Below, piece after piece: positions 8,086 to 17,285 of a DNA stretch of 42,030 nucleotides. Both the position numbers and the translations under genes were made by a program. The notes beneath the pieces were generated by a model. The model was not told the DNA's origin, ran no database searches, and was given only the letters and a program-made list of their open reading frames with translations. This DNA comes from a virus. Positions within the stretch are counted from its first letter, which is position 1; the number at the start of each line of letters is the position of its first letter. Location: positions 1-42,030 of the IMG/VR virus record IMGVR_UViG_3300005613_000142; one strand, 5' to 3'.

Positions 8086-9606
8086 ATGAGCGACGCAGGA
8101 AAATATTCCAAACTCGGACATGCGGTACTAAGTAAGGAAGCAACTGCAGGGACAGCTATATATCCTGCAACCTTCTTTGAACTTCTATCCGAGAGTATGC
8201 TCCCTAATTGGGATCATTCAGATTCATCACCTATTGCCGATCACAGATCGAAACATTTTAGACCAGTTAAGAATAAGGTTGGGCCATTTGTTGGCAATAT
8301 AGTTGTTAATGTTGAGCCTAAGACTTTCGGACATTGGTTAACAGGTCTATTAGGCGAGGCAACAGATTATACACTTGAGGCGGATGCAAGTTATGACCAT
8401 TATTTCACACCACTTACAACACTCGAAACATATACGATTGATATTAGTCCTGCTGATGAGGATTATGTTGAGAGATATTTCGGTGTTCGTGTAGCAGGTG
8501 TTGATTTCTCTATTAACGAGAACAAATTACAAGCGAATATCTCATTATCAGCACAAAGGATATTTCAGAATGCTCGTGTAACTACAGAGGCTTCAAGTGG
8601 TACTACTTTAGCAGTTGATCAAACAAGTGGTATTACTACATCGGACACAATTATTGTTTTAAATGCTTCTACAGGGGCTTCGATTGCCGAATACACCGTT
8701 ACTTCGGTTGATTCGGAAACACAGCTTACAATCTCTGAAATTAGCGATACGCTTGCTGTGGATTCGATTGTTGTGATTAAGAAACAAACACCTTCTTATT
8801 CGCTAGGTTCAGAGATGATATTTAGTGGAGGTGCTTCTGTTGAATTGGCGAATGGTACTAATGGAATTCATAATCCAACAGCAATTACTAATGTTGAGGA
8901 CTTTAAAATATCTATCAAGAACGATTTAGAGCCTAAATGGGCTGCAACAGGTGCGGATGTAGTTGACCGTATGCCTTCTAATATCCTTGTAAAAGGGATA
9001 GAGGTTACAGGTACTATGTCGAACTTCCATGTTGACCCTAAGTATCTTGATATGCTTCGGGAAATGGAGCAGGTATGTTTACGATTTAAATTCGAGAATT
9101 CGGATGATTTGAATTCAAGCACAGCAGAAGCGGCAAGTGCAACTGTTGAAACTGATGGTAGTGATACGCTTACTGTTGCTTATGATACTGCGGGGGATGC
9201 CGGGAATGATTTATGTATTGATATAGTACAAGGCACAACTACATTATCAGCAGCAGTTTCAGGGCAGGTTATTACTGTTACATTATCAGCAACACCAGCA
9301 CAGAATACAACTACGCTTGTTGCGGCTGCTATTGATGGGCTTACTGATATTAGTTGTAGCGATGAAGGTACTGATCTTGTAACAACGACTGATAATGCGG
9401 ATAGGATTAGGCTTGCAACTGGTCGTGATGCTGCAGAGCCTTCTATGCTACAGATTGATTTACCGTATACTGTCTTTGACCCTTTCAATGCGAATATGGG
9501 TGAGGATGATATTGTAATGGAAGAGATTAACTTCACTGCTTATCGTGATAATAATGATGAGCATGATGTATTTGTAAGATTAAGAAATTCGACTAGCGAT
9601 TACTAG
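8086..9606 (+). CDS. Major tail tube protein with inserted beta domains
   Basis: 506 residues. The N-terminus (KLGHAVLSKEATAGTAIYPATFFELLSES) and the recurring NIVVNVEPKTFGHWLTGLLG, VAGVDFSINENKLQANISL and GIEVTGTMS elements fit siphophage tail tube proteins of the TTP family, usually about 250-330 residues. Extra length comes from two Thr/Ser-rich beta regions at about residues 160-225 and 343-440, probably surface decoration domains. It lies immediately before the tail chaperone pair and tape measure, the standard order. Confidence 0.75.
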   Translation: MSDAGKYSKLGHAVLSKEATAGTAIYPATFFELLSESMLPNWDHSDSSPIADHRSKHFRPVKNKVGPFVGNIVVNVEPKTFGHWLTGLLGEATDYTLEADASYDHYFTPLTTLETYTIDISPADEDYVERYFGVRVAGVDFSINENKLQANISLSAQRIFQNARVTTEASSGTTLAVDQTSGITTSDTIIVLNASTGASIAEYTVTSVDSETQLTISEISDTLAVDSIVVIKKQTPSYSLGSEMIFSGGASVELANGTNGIHNPTAITNVEDFKISIKNDLEPKWAATGADVVDRMPSNILVKGIEVTGTMSNFHVDPKYLDMLREMEQVCLRFKFENSDDLNSSTAEAASATVETDGSDTLTVAYDTAGDAGNDLCIDIVQGTTTLSAAVSGQVITVTLSATPAQNTTTLVAAAIDGLTDISCSDEGTDLVTTTDNADRIRLATGRDAAEPSMLQIDLPYTVFDPFNANMGEDDIVMEEINFTAYRDNNDEHDVFVRLRNSTSDY

Positions 9607-9612
9607 TCGTGG

Positions 9613-9655
9613 CGGGGGAGGATAGAGTTTGGGCTTTTCTCCCCCGTTCCCAAAC
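9613..9655 (+). other. Intergenic RNA structure, two overlapping stems (possible pseudoknot)
   Basis: CGGGGGAG (9613-9620) pairs with CTCCCCCG (9639-9646), 8 bp. GTTTGGG (9627-9633), in its loop, pairs with CCCAAAC (9649-9655) beyond the stem, 7 bp. The two either form an H-type pseudoknot or alternate. No T-tract follows, so it is not a plain terminator. It sits between the highly expressed tail tube gene and the tail chaperone gene, where it could lower or regulate downstream expression. Confidence 0.55.
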
Positions 9656-9689
9656 ACCCAAACATTTTATAACCTAAACAAACTGAACA

Positions 9690-10001
9690 ATGGAGGTCAA
9701 AATCTCAAATGGAGTAATCACTATTAAGGATTACTTTCCAAGAAAAGCAAAGAAAGCTTATAATAAGGCTTTATATTCGGGTATTACAATGGACACCGAT
9801 AAGAATTTATCAGGATTGTCGTTAGGCAATACTGATAATGCTAACGATGCTTTAATGATTAATATGATTGAGAAAATAGTTATTGATGGCAAGGATGCGC
9901 CCGTTGCAATTGAAACCTTAGACGAGATGAAGTCATCTGATATTGATGAGCTTATTAGAGCAATCAATAAGGTAACAAAAGAGGCAATCCCAAACGAATA
10001 G
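9690..10001 (+). CDS. Tail assembly chaperone, short form (G-like)
   Basis: 103 residues, placed between the tail tube and tape measure genes as lambda gpG is. It contains helical stretches (KKAYNKALYSG; DALMINMIEKIVIDG; DIDELIRAINKVTKEA). Just before its stop, the heptamer CCCAAAC (9989-9995) is phased C CCA AAC, allowing a -1 shift into the frame that ends at 10234. The short form should be the major product and the shifted form the minor one, both acting on the tape measure during tail assembly. Confidence 0.75.
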   Translation: MEVKISNGVITIKDYFPRKAKKAYNKALYSGITMDTDKNLSGLSLGNTDNANDALMINMIEKIVIDGKDAPVAIETLDEMKSSDIDELIRAINKVTKEAIPNE

Positions 10002-10234
10002 GGGAGGAGTTGCGATTGCATTTAAAGAATCCGACTAATCATGCGCCTCCTCCCGAATATGTAGAAATGAAGTTATGCGAAAGATTTAGTTGTTTACCTC
10101 GAGAACTCGATCTCCAAGATAATTACATAATAGAAGTATTTAGATATATGTTAGCAGTAGAAGCGGAAATATATCGAGCGAAACAGAATAATCCGAGGCA
10201 GTTTAAGAAACCACAATTCCGTAAACGTATGTAA
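9690..10234 (+). CDS. Tail assembly chaperone, -1 frameshift product (GT-like)
   Basis: Reading 9690-9995, stepping back one base and continuing from 9995 to 10234 gives about 181 residues. The extension includes EYVEMKLCERFSCLPREL and a basic end (RQFKKPQFRKRM). The downstream frame has no ATG of its own near its start; its first possible start, TTG at 10010, is inside the proposed stimulatory stem-loop. This is the classical G/GT arrangement of siphophages. The last base of its stop is the first base of the tape-measure ATG. Confidence 0.75.
9989..10054 (+). promoter_or_regulatory. Programmed -1 frameshift signal
   Basis: The slippery heptamer CCCAAAC is at 9989-9995 (XXXYYYZ form in the zero-frame phase C CCA AAC). 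Six bases downstream, GGGAGGAG (10002-10009) is perfectly complementary to CTCCTCCC (10047-10054). Inside that, TGCAT (10017-10021) can pair with ATGCG (10041-10045, one wobble). Spacer, stem strength and the zero-frame TAG at 9999-10001 all fit known frameshift elements. Confidence 0.75.
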
Positions 10235-12534
10235 TGGCATCAGAAAAATTAGACATAGTAGTACATTTAAAAGATAAGGCTTCAAAAGAATTATCAGGAT
10301 TAAAAAGAGCCTTTAATAATTCTTATGAAGATATTATCAGAACAGCAAAACGTGCTGCAGTAGCGATCGGGGTTGCTGCTACTGCAATAGCGGCAGTGAG
10401 TATTAAATTAGCTTCTGATGCAGAGGAAACACAGTCTAAATTCAATACTGTATTTTCTGGTATGGAAGTGGATATGAATATGTGGGCGGAGCAATTTTCT
10501 ACTGATGTTGGGCGAGCAAGGCAAGATATTAAGGCGTTTTCGGCAGGTATAGCCGATGTTTTAAAACCGATGGGGTTACAAACTAATGCGGCTGCTGAAA
10601 TGTCGCAACAAATGGTTGAGCTTGCTCTTGATGTAGCTTCTTTTAATAATCGTCAAGATGCGGATGTTATACATGCTTTTACTTCTGCTCTTACAGGTGA
10701 GAGGGAGAGTTTGAAAACTTTAGGTATAGTTATTAATGAAGCTGATGTTAAACAGGAAGCTTATAGAGCGGGATTGGTAGAGGTGGGGGCAGAATTAACA
10801 AAAGAAGCCAAGGCACAAGCAACAGTCAATCTTTTATTTGCAAATTCAAAAGATGCTCAAGGTGATTTAGAAAGAACATCAGGGAGTTTTGCTAATCAAA
10901 CTAAAAAACTAACATCTACTTTAAAGAATTTAGGGGAAGACATAGGTAAAGTATTATTACCAAATGCTACTAAATTAATTACGAGTTTTTCAGAAACTAT
11001 TGATGAGATGGGCGGTACAGAGGAAATTGCAAAACGATTACAACCTGCATTAGAGCAACTTACGGATGCTTTTATGGGAGCGGCTGATCAATTACTAAGT
11101 TTATCAACGGATGCTTTACCAAAAGCAATTGGAATGTTTGAGAATCTTGTACGAGCGATTACTCCTGTATCAGATGCTCTTATGTTTTTATTTAATGCTG
11201 CTGATTCTGTTATCGGATTATTTAAGCACGATTTCCCTGTTGTAGCCGAAAAGATGGGGGAAACTACGCAAACCTTTGTAGATGGTACGTTGAAAATGGA
11301 AACTTATGTTAAGGCTTCCAATAAAGTTGGACTCTCAACAGAGGAAGCGGCAACAAGAATTAATGATTATTCCGAAGCTTTTGGAGGATTAGAGGCTGCT
11401 GGAGCTGCCCTTAATATGAGTCTTGATGAGATGAATAAAATATTAGGGAATACAGTTGATGATACCGAGGAATTTGTTAATACTGTTTCAGGTGGTGGTG
11501 GGAGTGCTTCTCAATCAGTTAAGGATTTCACATCAGATATTGATGATTTAATTGAAGGGTTTGAAGAAATGCAGGAGAAAGGAAGTGAGAAAGCTCTTGA
11601 GCTTGCACTCGATTTTGAAACTGCAATGACTGATATTGATAATGCGATTTCTGATATTGATAAATCGCTTGCTGATTTACAAGAAAGATTTGCATCGGAA
11701 ACAAAATCACAGAGCGAAGATTTTGCTTCGGCAGTTGTGGAATCGGAAGAAAAGGTTGCTGATTTACAGGCGGAGATTGCAGAAAAGAAAGCTGCTTTAG
11801 CCGAAGAAACAGACGAAGATAAAATAGCAAGTGGGCAGGCTTATATAGATGAATTACAGACACAGCTTGATAAGGAATTGGAAGCACGAGAAGCGTTAAA
11901 AGATCAAATACTTGCACATGAAGAAGAAATTTCAGAGGTAAAACGATTTAATGGACTTACGGAACTCGAGCAGGCTTATGAGAAATTCCAAGAAGAACGA
12001 CAGGCTTCTATAGATACTTTTGAGGAAGAAAAGTTATTGCTCGAAGATAAACGACTTGCTTACGAACAGAGTAAAAAAGATTTAATCGCTTTGGCGGATG
12101 AAATGTGGATAGAAATTGGAGGATTACAGAATAAAGCGAATATAACTTATGGAGCTTTTCTTAATAGCCGTGAAGAAATTACGCAAGGGTTTGTTGATAA
12201 AACAAAAGCACAGCTTGAGGAGCTTGAGGCTATGTTCAATAAAATTGATAGCTTACAGTCATTTTCTGATGGTAGCATGGTTCAAGGTTTTGCTGATGGT
12301 GGGGTTGTATATGCTCAAGATGGATATAGGGCAAAGGGAACAGATACTGTCCCGGCTATGCTTACTCCTGGCGAAGTTGTATTATCAGCAGCACAACAGA
12401 AAAATATTGCTGGGCGATTGGGAGGCGGGAATATTATTATCAATAATCCTGTTGTATTAAAGCCTTCGGATATAGTTGATATGATAGGCGACCCTTTAAT
12501 AAAAGAATTTAGTAAACATTCAGCTTTCGCATAA
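10234..12534 (+). CDS. Tape measure protein
   Basis: 766 residues. The N-terminal third is typical of tape measures: a short beta start (LDIVVHLKDKASKELSGLKRAF), a hydrophobic Ala-rich helix (AAVAIGVAATAIAAVSIKLA), then FSTDVGRARQDIKAFSAGIADVLKPMG and ALTGERESLKTLGIVI. The middle and late parts (about 430-650) are long charged coiled coil. The C-terminus is Gly-rich (FADGGVVYAQDGYRAKGTDTVPAMLTPGEVVLS), a common tape-measure ending. Length predicts a tail of roughly 100-120 nm at the usual 1.5 angstrom per residue. Confidence 0.9.
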   Translation: MASEKLDIVVHLKDKASKELSGLKRAFNNSYEDIIRTAKRAAVAIGVAATAIAAVSIKLASDAEETQSKFNTVFSGMEVDMNMWAEQFSTDVGRARQDIKAFSAGIADVLKPMGLQTNAAAEMSQQMVELALDVASFNNRQDADVIHAFTSALTGERESLKTLGIVINEADVKQEAYRAGLVEVGAELTKEAKAQATVNLLFANSKDAQGDLERTSGSFANQTKKLTSTLKNLGEDIGKVLLPNATKLITSFSETIDEMGGTEEIAKRLQPALEQLTDAFMGAADQLLSLSTDALPKAIGMFENLVRAITPVSDALMFLFNAADSVIGLFKHDFPVVAEKMGETTQTFVDGTLKMETYVKASNKVGLSTEEAATRINDYSEAFGGLEAAGAALNMSLDEMNKILGNTVDDTEEFVNTVSGGGGSASQSVKDFTSDIDDLIEGFEEMQEKGSEKALELALDFETAMTDIDNAISDIDKSLADLQERFASETKSQSEDFASAVVESEEKVADLQAEIAEKKAALAEETDEDKIASGQAYIDELQTQLDKELEAREALKDQILAHEEEISEVKRFNGLTELEQAYEKFQEERQASIDTFEEEKLLLEDKRLAYEQSKKDLIALADEMWIEIGGLQNKANITYGAFLNSREEITQGFVDKTKAQLEELEAMFNKIDSLQSFSDGSMVQGFADGGVVYAQDGYRAKGTDTVPAMLTPGEVVLSAAQQKNIAGRLGGGNIIINNPVVLKPSDIVDMIGDPLIKEFSKHSAFA

Positions 12535-14951
12535 TGTATTTTCTTTATATAAATGATACGGATACAACAGATTATCTCGAAAGGGAGTCTGTTGGTATAC
12601 TTGAACAATTACAACAAAGGTCGAATATCCTGTCATTTGATTTATTATCAGGTGTTACACGTCCTTCAAATGAACAGGATGTGAAGTTATTTGATGGTGT
12701 TTTTCTTACTGCTAATCTTGCTTCGCATATTCTTACTGTTACAGATACCTTTGAGAAAACGAATAAGTTTAGAGTAGGTGATAAGTTATATCTTGGTATA
12801 GGGGAATCAACAGAGGAAACAGTAACAATAACGGCAATAGATCATGATAATAATCAGATTACTATATCAGGTGATTTAAATGCTCATAGTACAGGTGAAA
12901 GGGTTGGCAAGTTATGTTTTGGCGGTACTATTGCCGAAATGGAGGATTATAATTTAGACCATAATACAAGTTCTTTATTCTACAGAATAACTTGTTATGA
13001 TTATACTCGTGCTTTAGATTCGCAATTATGGAATGAATCTTATACAAGCAAAGACCCTCGGTATATCATAATAGATCGTATTAATAATGTTACGAATGTT
13101 AATAACAGTATTGATACGATGGATTATGATGACAATGCAGCAATCCAGGCTGAATGGTTGGAAACAGGAGATGGTGATAATCCGACTATTGATTCAAGTA
13201 ATTATGTAGTGGGGGATGCTTCGGGAGTATTATCATGGACTAATTCAGGGGGTACGGCTACTTTTACAGCTTCTCCTACCAGTAGAGATTTATCCGATTA
13301 CACAGGTGCAGCTTCGGGTGCGCCTACAGAGGGTAATTTAACCTTATGGATTGACCCTGTTGATAGTAGTGTTATTACTTCTGTTAAAGTGCGTATAGGT
13401 TCTGATGCTTCACATTATCTTGAACTTACCGTAACGCTTGGGGAAAATGGTGATTTCAGTTTCGATAATATGCCTCTTAAGGATGGTTCTGTTACAGGAA
13501 CACCTGATTGGACTGCTGTTGATTATATAGCGATTATAGTTACTGAAACAGATGATGGTTCGATTAAAGTTAATGATATTCGAGTAACCGAGGAAGGAAG
13601 TTTTACAATGTATGGCTTAGAGCCGGGGATTTCGATGGATGATTATAGGATTTCTTTTAAGAAGCCTACTAAGGTTATTCAGGATTTAGCGAGGATTAAT
13701 CAGAAGTATTGGTATATTGATTATGAGAAAGATATTAGATTTTTCGACCAGGAAACTTTAGAAGCTCCTTTTGAGATTGATGTTGATACAGGTTCAGAGA
13801 ATTATAGCGGGTTGATTATTACTCCCGACACCTCAATGCTTAAGAATCGACAGATTGTTAGGGGGGGTACTGAAACATCAGATTCAGCATCGGCTATTAT
13901 CAGAAAAGGGGATGACAGTACCGAGCAATGGGATTTAGAGAAGTTTTTTAGTGACCTTACAGTAACAGTTGATGATAATTCGGTTAATCATGCAGCCGAA
14001 GTAGGTACAACAACAACTAATATTAAGATTACAGGGCATGGATTATCGGTAGGCGATCATGTGACTAATCGAACACGGGGAGTTTGGAGGAGGGTCGATG
14101 AGGTAGTTGATAATGATAATATTACAGTTAAGGCGGTAACAGGGCAGGTTGCAACAGATACTATTTCTTATTATTCGGAAGCTAAAACAGCGGGTATAGA
14201 GAATATAGATGATGAAACTTCTTATGATTATATGTATAATTATAACGAGAAAACAGTTAGGGCTTCTTCGGGAACTGCTGTTTTGACTTCATCTGAATAT
14301 ATAAGGTTTGAATTTTATGAGAAGATTCCTATTAGAGTTTCCCATCAGGACAACCCGTCTATATTTGCGATGCAGACTCTTGTAGGTGGTAAAGGAATAG
14401 TTGATGGTGATGTTATTACGGATACATCAATTAATGATAGGGCAACAGCACGAGCGATTGCGGAAGCGGAGGTTACTCAATATTGCAATGCGATTATTAA
14501 TGTTTCTTTTGTTACAGATCAGGAAGGATTGAAGGCGGGGCAACTCATTAATATTACTGATTCTAATCGATCGCTTTCATCGGAACCTTTTTTAATACAG
14601 AAGGTTAAGCGTAATGTAATAACGGGGGAGTATGGCGATTATAATGAATATTCGATCAAGTGTGCGAGTACATTATTCGGTATAATTGAATTTTTTCAAA
14701 AGCTACTCGCTCAAGGTGATGAGATTAATGTTGATGAGAATGAGGAGGTTGATCTTATTGTAGGGGAGAATGTTGAGGTTACTATTACGGATTCAAATGC
14801 TTATGAGGCAACGGAAACAGTAACGGAAACACCTACTGTAACAGTAACGGAAACAGATAATAGCGTAACCGAGAAAGATATAAGTGCAACTAAATATAAA
14901 TGGCAGCCTGATGCTTCTGATGCACGATATAATTTAGCCGAGTGGGGGTAG
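12534..14951 (+). CDS. Tail hub / tail-associated protein (Dit-Tal region)
   Basis: 805 residues directly after the tape measure, overlapping it by one base. The N-terminus (MYFLYINDTDTTDYLERESVGILEQLQQRSNILSFDL) resembles the distal-tail or gp44-like hub start. A beta-sandwich, carbohydrate-binding-like region is inserted at about residues 195-360. Hub-like segments resume (PTKVIQDLARINQKYWYIDYEKDIRFFDQETLEAPF; VSFVTDQEGLKAGQLINITD; FLIQKVKRNVITG). The C-terminus is Thr/Glu-rich (ETVTETPTVTVTETD). It probably forms the tail tip. Confidence 0.7.
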   Translation: MYFLYINDTDTTDYLERESVGILEQLQQRSNILSFDLLSGVTRPSNEQDVKLFDGVFLTANLASHILTVTDTFEKTNKFRVGDKLYLGIGESTEETVTITAIDHDNNQITISGDLNAHSTGERVGKLCFGGTIAEMEDYNLDHNTSSLFYRITCYDYTRALDSQLWNESYTSKDPRYIIIDRINNVTNVNNSIDTMDYDDNAAIQAEWLETGDGDNPTIDSSNYVVGDASGVLSWTNSGGTATFTASPTSRDLSDYTGAASGAPTEGNLTLWIDPVDSSVITSVKVRIGSDASHYLELTVTLGENGDFSFDNMPLKDGSVTGTPDWTAVDYIAIIVTETDDGSIKVNDIRVTEEGSFTMYGLEPGISMDDYRISFKKPTKVIQDLARINQKYWYIDYEKDIRFFDQETLEAPFEIDVDTGSENYSGLIITPDTSMLKNRQIVRGGTETSDSASAIIRKGDDSTEQWDLEKFFSDLTVTVDDNSVNHAAEVGTTTTNIKITGHGLSVGDHVTNRTRGVWRRVDEVVDNDNITVKAVTGQVATDTISYYSEAKTAGIENIDDETSYDYMYNYNEKTVRASSGTAVLTSSEYIRFEFYEKIPIRVSHQDNPSIFAMQTLVGGKGIVDGDVITDTSINDRATARAIAEAEVTQYCNAIINVSFVTDQEGLKAGQLINITDSNRSLSSEPFLIQKVKRNVITGEYGDYNEYSIKCASTLFGIIEFFQKLLAQGDEINVDENEEVDLIVGENVEVTITDSNAYEATETVTETPTVTVTETDNSVTEKDISATKYKWQPDASDARYNLAEWG

Positions 14952-14985
14952 TGTTTTATTTTTTTTTAGTCTATAATTAAAATGT

Positions 14986-15591
14986 ATGATAACAAAACAG
15001 GCAAACAAAATTAATCTTAAGGAAGCAAGCGCACAGACCGGTATTATCGGTAAGCATAAGTTTTCGGTATGCGACGTTCGTCATCCTAAGGTTGAGAAAC
15101 TAGAGCAGGAAATACTGCATACTATTCGTTCGGTAATACCAAACGATGAGAAGTATAACTTATTATCGCAATTATACGCTGAAATACGCCGTCTAACGAG
15201 CGTTAGGGAGTTAGTGCTATCTAATATCATTCCGACTGTTGGAAGGGCTGTAATCGCACAAAGATTAGCTTCTACGAATACTTATACTTTGAATGTTAAC
15301 TATGGAGCGGTTGGGGATGATAATACGGCGGTTGCGAATGGTGATACTGCTTTAGGGAACGAGGTGTATCGTAAGGCAATTTCTTCTTATACGAGTTCAA
15401 ATAATATTGCATATTTAAGTCAGTTTTATGCTTCAACAGATTTTAATGATACGATTGAGGAGTTCGGATGGTTTATTGATGGTGGTGCGGGGGCTGATAC
15501 AGGACAGTTATTCTCGCATTTTCTTACAACAACCATAGCGAAGTCAGCAACGGAAACTTTGACAATCGAATCAAGTTTGACAATTTCGTAG
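14986..15591 (+). CDS. Tail/baseplate structural protein
   Basis: 201 residues. The C-terminal half (ALGNEVYRKAISSYTSSN, YLSQFYASTDFNDTIEEFGWFI, FLTTTIAKSATETLTIESSLTIS) belongs to a motif set I know from many phage tail and baseplate proteins. The N-terminal half is helical. A TATAAT sequence lies at 14972-14977 just before the start, but no convincing -35 accompanies it. The next gene is a homing endonuclease inserted into the tail cluster. Confidence 0.6.
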   Translation: MITKQANKINLKEASAQTGIIGKHKFSVCDVRHPKVEKLEQEILHTIRSVIPNDEKYNLLSQLYAEIRRLTSVRELVLSNIIPTVGRAVIAQRLASTNTYTLNVNYGAVGDDNTAVANGDTALGNEVYRKAISSYTSSNNIAYLSQFYASTDFNDTIEEFGWFIDGGAGADTGQLFSHFLTTTIAKSATETLTIESSLTIS

Positions 15592-15619
15592 GCTGTATTA
15601 TAATTTAACATTTAATGTT

Positions 15620-16276
15620 ATGCATTGGTCTAAAGACCCTAAACAACGAGAAGAGGTATTGAAGAAAATCAGCAATAAGTTAAAAGGCAGAACCTCACCG
15701 CGTAAGGGCATTGTAATGTCTGAAAAGCAAAAAAAGAAAATCAGTAAATCGAAAATTGGCAAGCCTAATTTTAAAAAGCGAGCGAAGATTAATAAAGCAT
15801 TAGTTTGTAAATTGTATAAAGCAGGTGATAGTAGTCCTGTATTAGCTAAAAAATTTGGTGTAGCCTCAATAACTATACGTAGGATTTTAGAAGAGCATGG
15901 CATTAAAATAAGAAGTTACCGAGAAATGACATTAAATGCTATTAAACAAGGTCGAAACTCTAATAGCGAATTACAAAGAAAGACTGCTAGCAAGCTTTGG
16001 ACTGGCAAAGGCAATCCTCGATATAGGCATGGTAAAAACAATGGATATAAAATGATTAAGGTTGACAACAAATGGATACCAGAACATCGATATATTATGG
16101 AAGAACATCTTGGCAGAAAACTAGAGAAGAACGAAGTTGTCCATCACATGAATTTTGATAGACATGACAATCGTATAGAGAATCTTGAAGTTATGACTAT
16201 TGCAGAGCATATTAGTTTACATAGGAAAATTGATGGCTTGAATCCGATGAAGTGTAAATTGCTTTCTATTTCATAA
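15620..16276 (+). CDS. Homing endonuclease: NUMOD3 + HTH + HNH
   Basis: 218 residues. The N-terminus is very basic with a NUMOD3-like segment (KGRTSPRKGIVMSEKQKKK), followed by a helix-turn-helix (SPVLAKKFGVASITIRRILEEHG). The C-terminal HNH nuclease has the pattern WIPEHRYIMEEHLGRKLEKNEVVHHMNFDRHDNRIENLEVM, with catalytic His in VHHMN and Asn in RHDNR. It is free-standing and interrupts the run of tail genes. Such genes spread by cutting unoccupied sites in related phages. Confidence 0.85.
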   Translation: MHWSKDPKQREEVLKKISNKLKGRTSPRKGIVMSEKQKKKISKSKIGKPNFKKRAKINKALVCKLYKAGDSSPVLAKKFGVASITIRRILEEHGIKIRSYREMTLNAIKQGRNSNSELQRKTASKLWTGKGNPRYRHGKNNGYKMIKVDNKWIPEHRYIMEEHLGRKLEKNEVVHHMNFDRHDNRIENLEVMTIAEHISLHRKIDGLNPMKCKLLSIS

Positions 16277-16284
16277 ACCCAAAC

Positions 16285-16551
16285 ATGATGAACTCTAAAA
16301 CTCTCAAGGAGAATATCGAATTAAGATTTCACGAGGAAACGATGGAGCTGACTATCAATATTTCTGCACAGGCACATCTTCTTGTAGATAATATGCCGAA
16401 CTTCAATAAAGCAGATTTTGCATTATGGTGGTGGAATCAACAAAGACAGGTCGGCTCAAACAATATTCTAGAATATTTATCTTATAAAAAAAGGCTTGTC
16501 GAAACGGAGCGACTAATGAAAGAACAGGCTGAAAAACAAACTAAAAAATAA
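16285..16551 (+). CDS. Hypothetical protein in tail-fibre cluster
   Basis: 88 residues, with a tryptophan-rich middle (FALWWWNQQRQ) and a charged helical end (KRLVETERLMKEQAEKQTKK). ATG codons at 16285 and 16288 are adjacent, and the leader AACCCAAAC precedes them. Family not recognised. It is three bases from the following fibre gene and could be a chaperone or small tail component. Confidence 0.55.
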   Translation: MMNSKTLKENIELRFHEETMELTINISAQAHLLVDNMPNFNKADFALWWWNQQRQVGSNNILEYLSYKKRLVETERLMKEQAEKQTKK

Positions 16552-16554
16552 ATT

Positions 16555-17280
16555 ATGGCTACAAGTAGCGCAGTAATTGCGGGTGATGATATATTAGCAA
16601 GTGATTATAATGACTTGCGGACAGATGTTTTAGCTACGCATGACCACGAAGGGACAGATGGCCAGAAGCTAGAATTCAACTCATGTTTTGATACAGCGAT
16701 CACTGCGACTGAAGCGGAAATAAATCAGCTTATTGCCGGTATAGCTGCTACTTCAACACAAGCGACTTTAGATGCGTTAATGGATAAGACTGTAAATATT
16801 ACTTCGCATGGACACGATAGACCTATCCGGGATGTCGTGCAGCTTATGACAAGTGGCACTGCGCTTGCTAGATATGGAGCAGGTGGCCCGATGGGGGCAA
16901 GTATGAATGATTCTGCCGATACTATCGTGGAAACAGTCAGGTCGTTATATAGGCCAGTAGGATATAACATTTCTTCAATGAAGTTTTATTTTATTGGTGC
17001 AGCCAATTTATCTGCTAACCTAAGACTAGATTTCAATGGTGGTAGTTGGAAAGACGATAACTCGATTGCAAATGATGTTGTTGGTGCTACTACTTATGCT
17101 GTTACCGTTGGAGCGATTGGCGAGGTTGAGGTTGTCGACATACCATCGAGTGCTTATGCAAGTTGGGATACTGGAGAATATTTCCACTTAACTATACAGA
17201 GGACAGCGACGCATATTGACGATACCTATAATGCAAATGTATTCGCTGTTCTATTAGAAGTTATTTATACTTTACCTTAA
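16555..17280 (+). CDS. Probable tail fibre / receptor-binding protein
   Basis: 241 residues. The N-terminus (AGDDILASDYNDLRTDVLATHDHEGTDGQKL) is the type seen at the start of short phage fibres. The C-terminal half is a predicted beta-sandwich (ISSMKFYFIGAANLSANLRLDFNGGSW; VDIPSSAYASWDTGEYFHLTIQRTA). It precedes the lysin gene by five bases. The receptor cannot be inferred. Confidence 0.6.
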   Translation: MATSSAVIAGDDILASDYNDLRTDVLATHDHEGTDGQKLEFNSCFDTAITATEAEINQLIAGIAATSTQATLDALMDKTVNITSHGHDRPIRDVVQLMTSGTALARYGAGGPMGASMNDSADTIVETVRSLYRPVGYNISSMKFYFIGAANLSANLRLDFNGGSWKDDNSIANDVVGATTYAVTVGAIGEVEVVDIPSSAYASWDTGEYFHLTIQRTATHIDDTYNANVFAVLLEVIYTLP

Positions 17281-17285
17281 ACATT

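Noticed and set aside
14951-14985. TATAAT at 14972-14977 as a promoter for the baseplate gene
   Set aside because: No acceptable -35 at 16-18 bases upstream; the region is a T-run that may yield a chance -10.
15591-16280. HNH gene considered as part of a group I intron
   Set aside because: The flanking genes appear complete at both ends and no intron-like interruption of a coding sequence is visible; a free-standing homing endonuclease is the simpler call.
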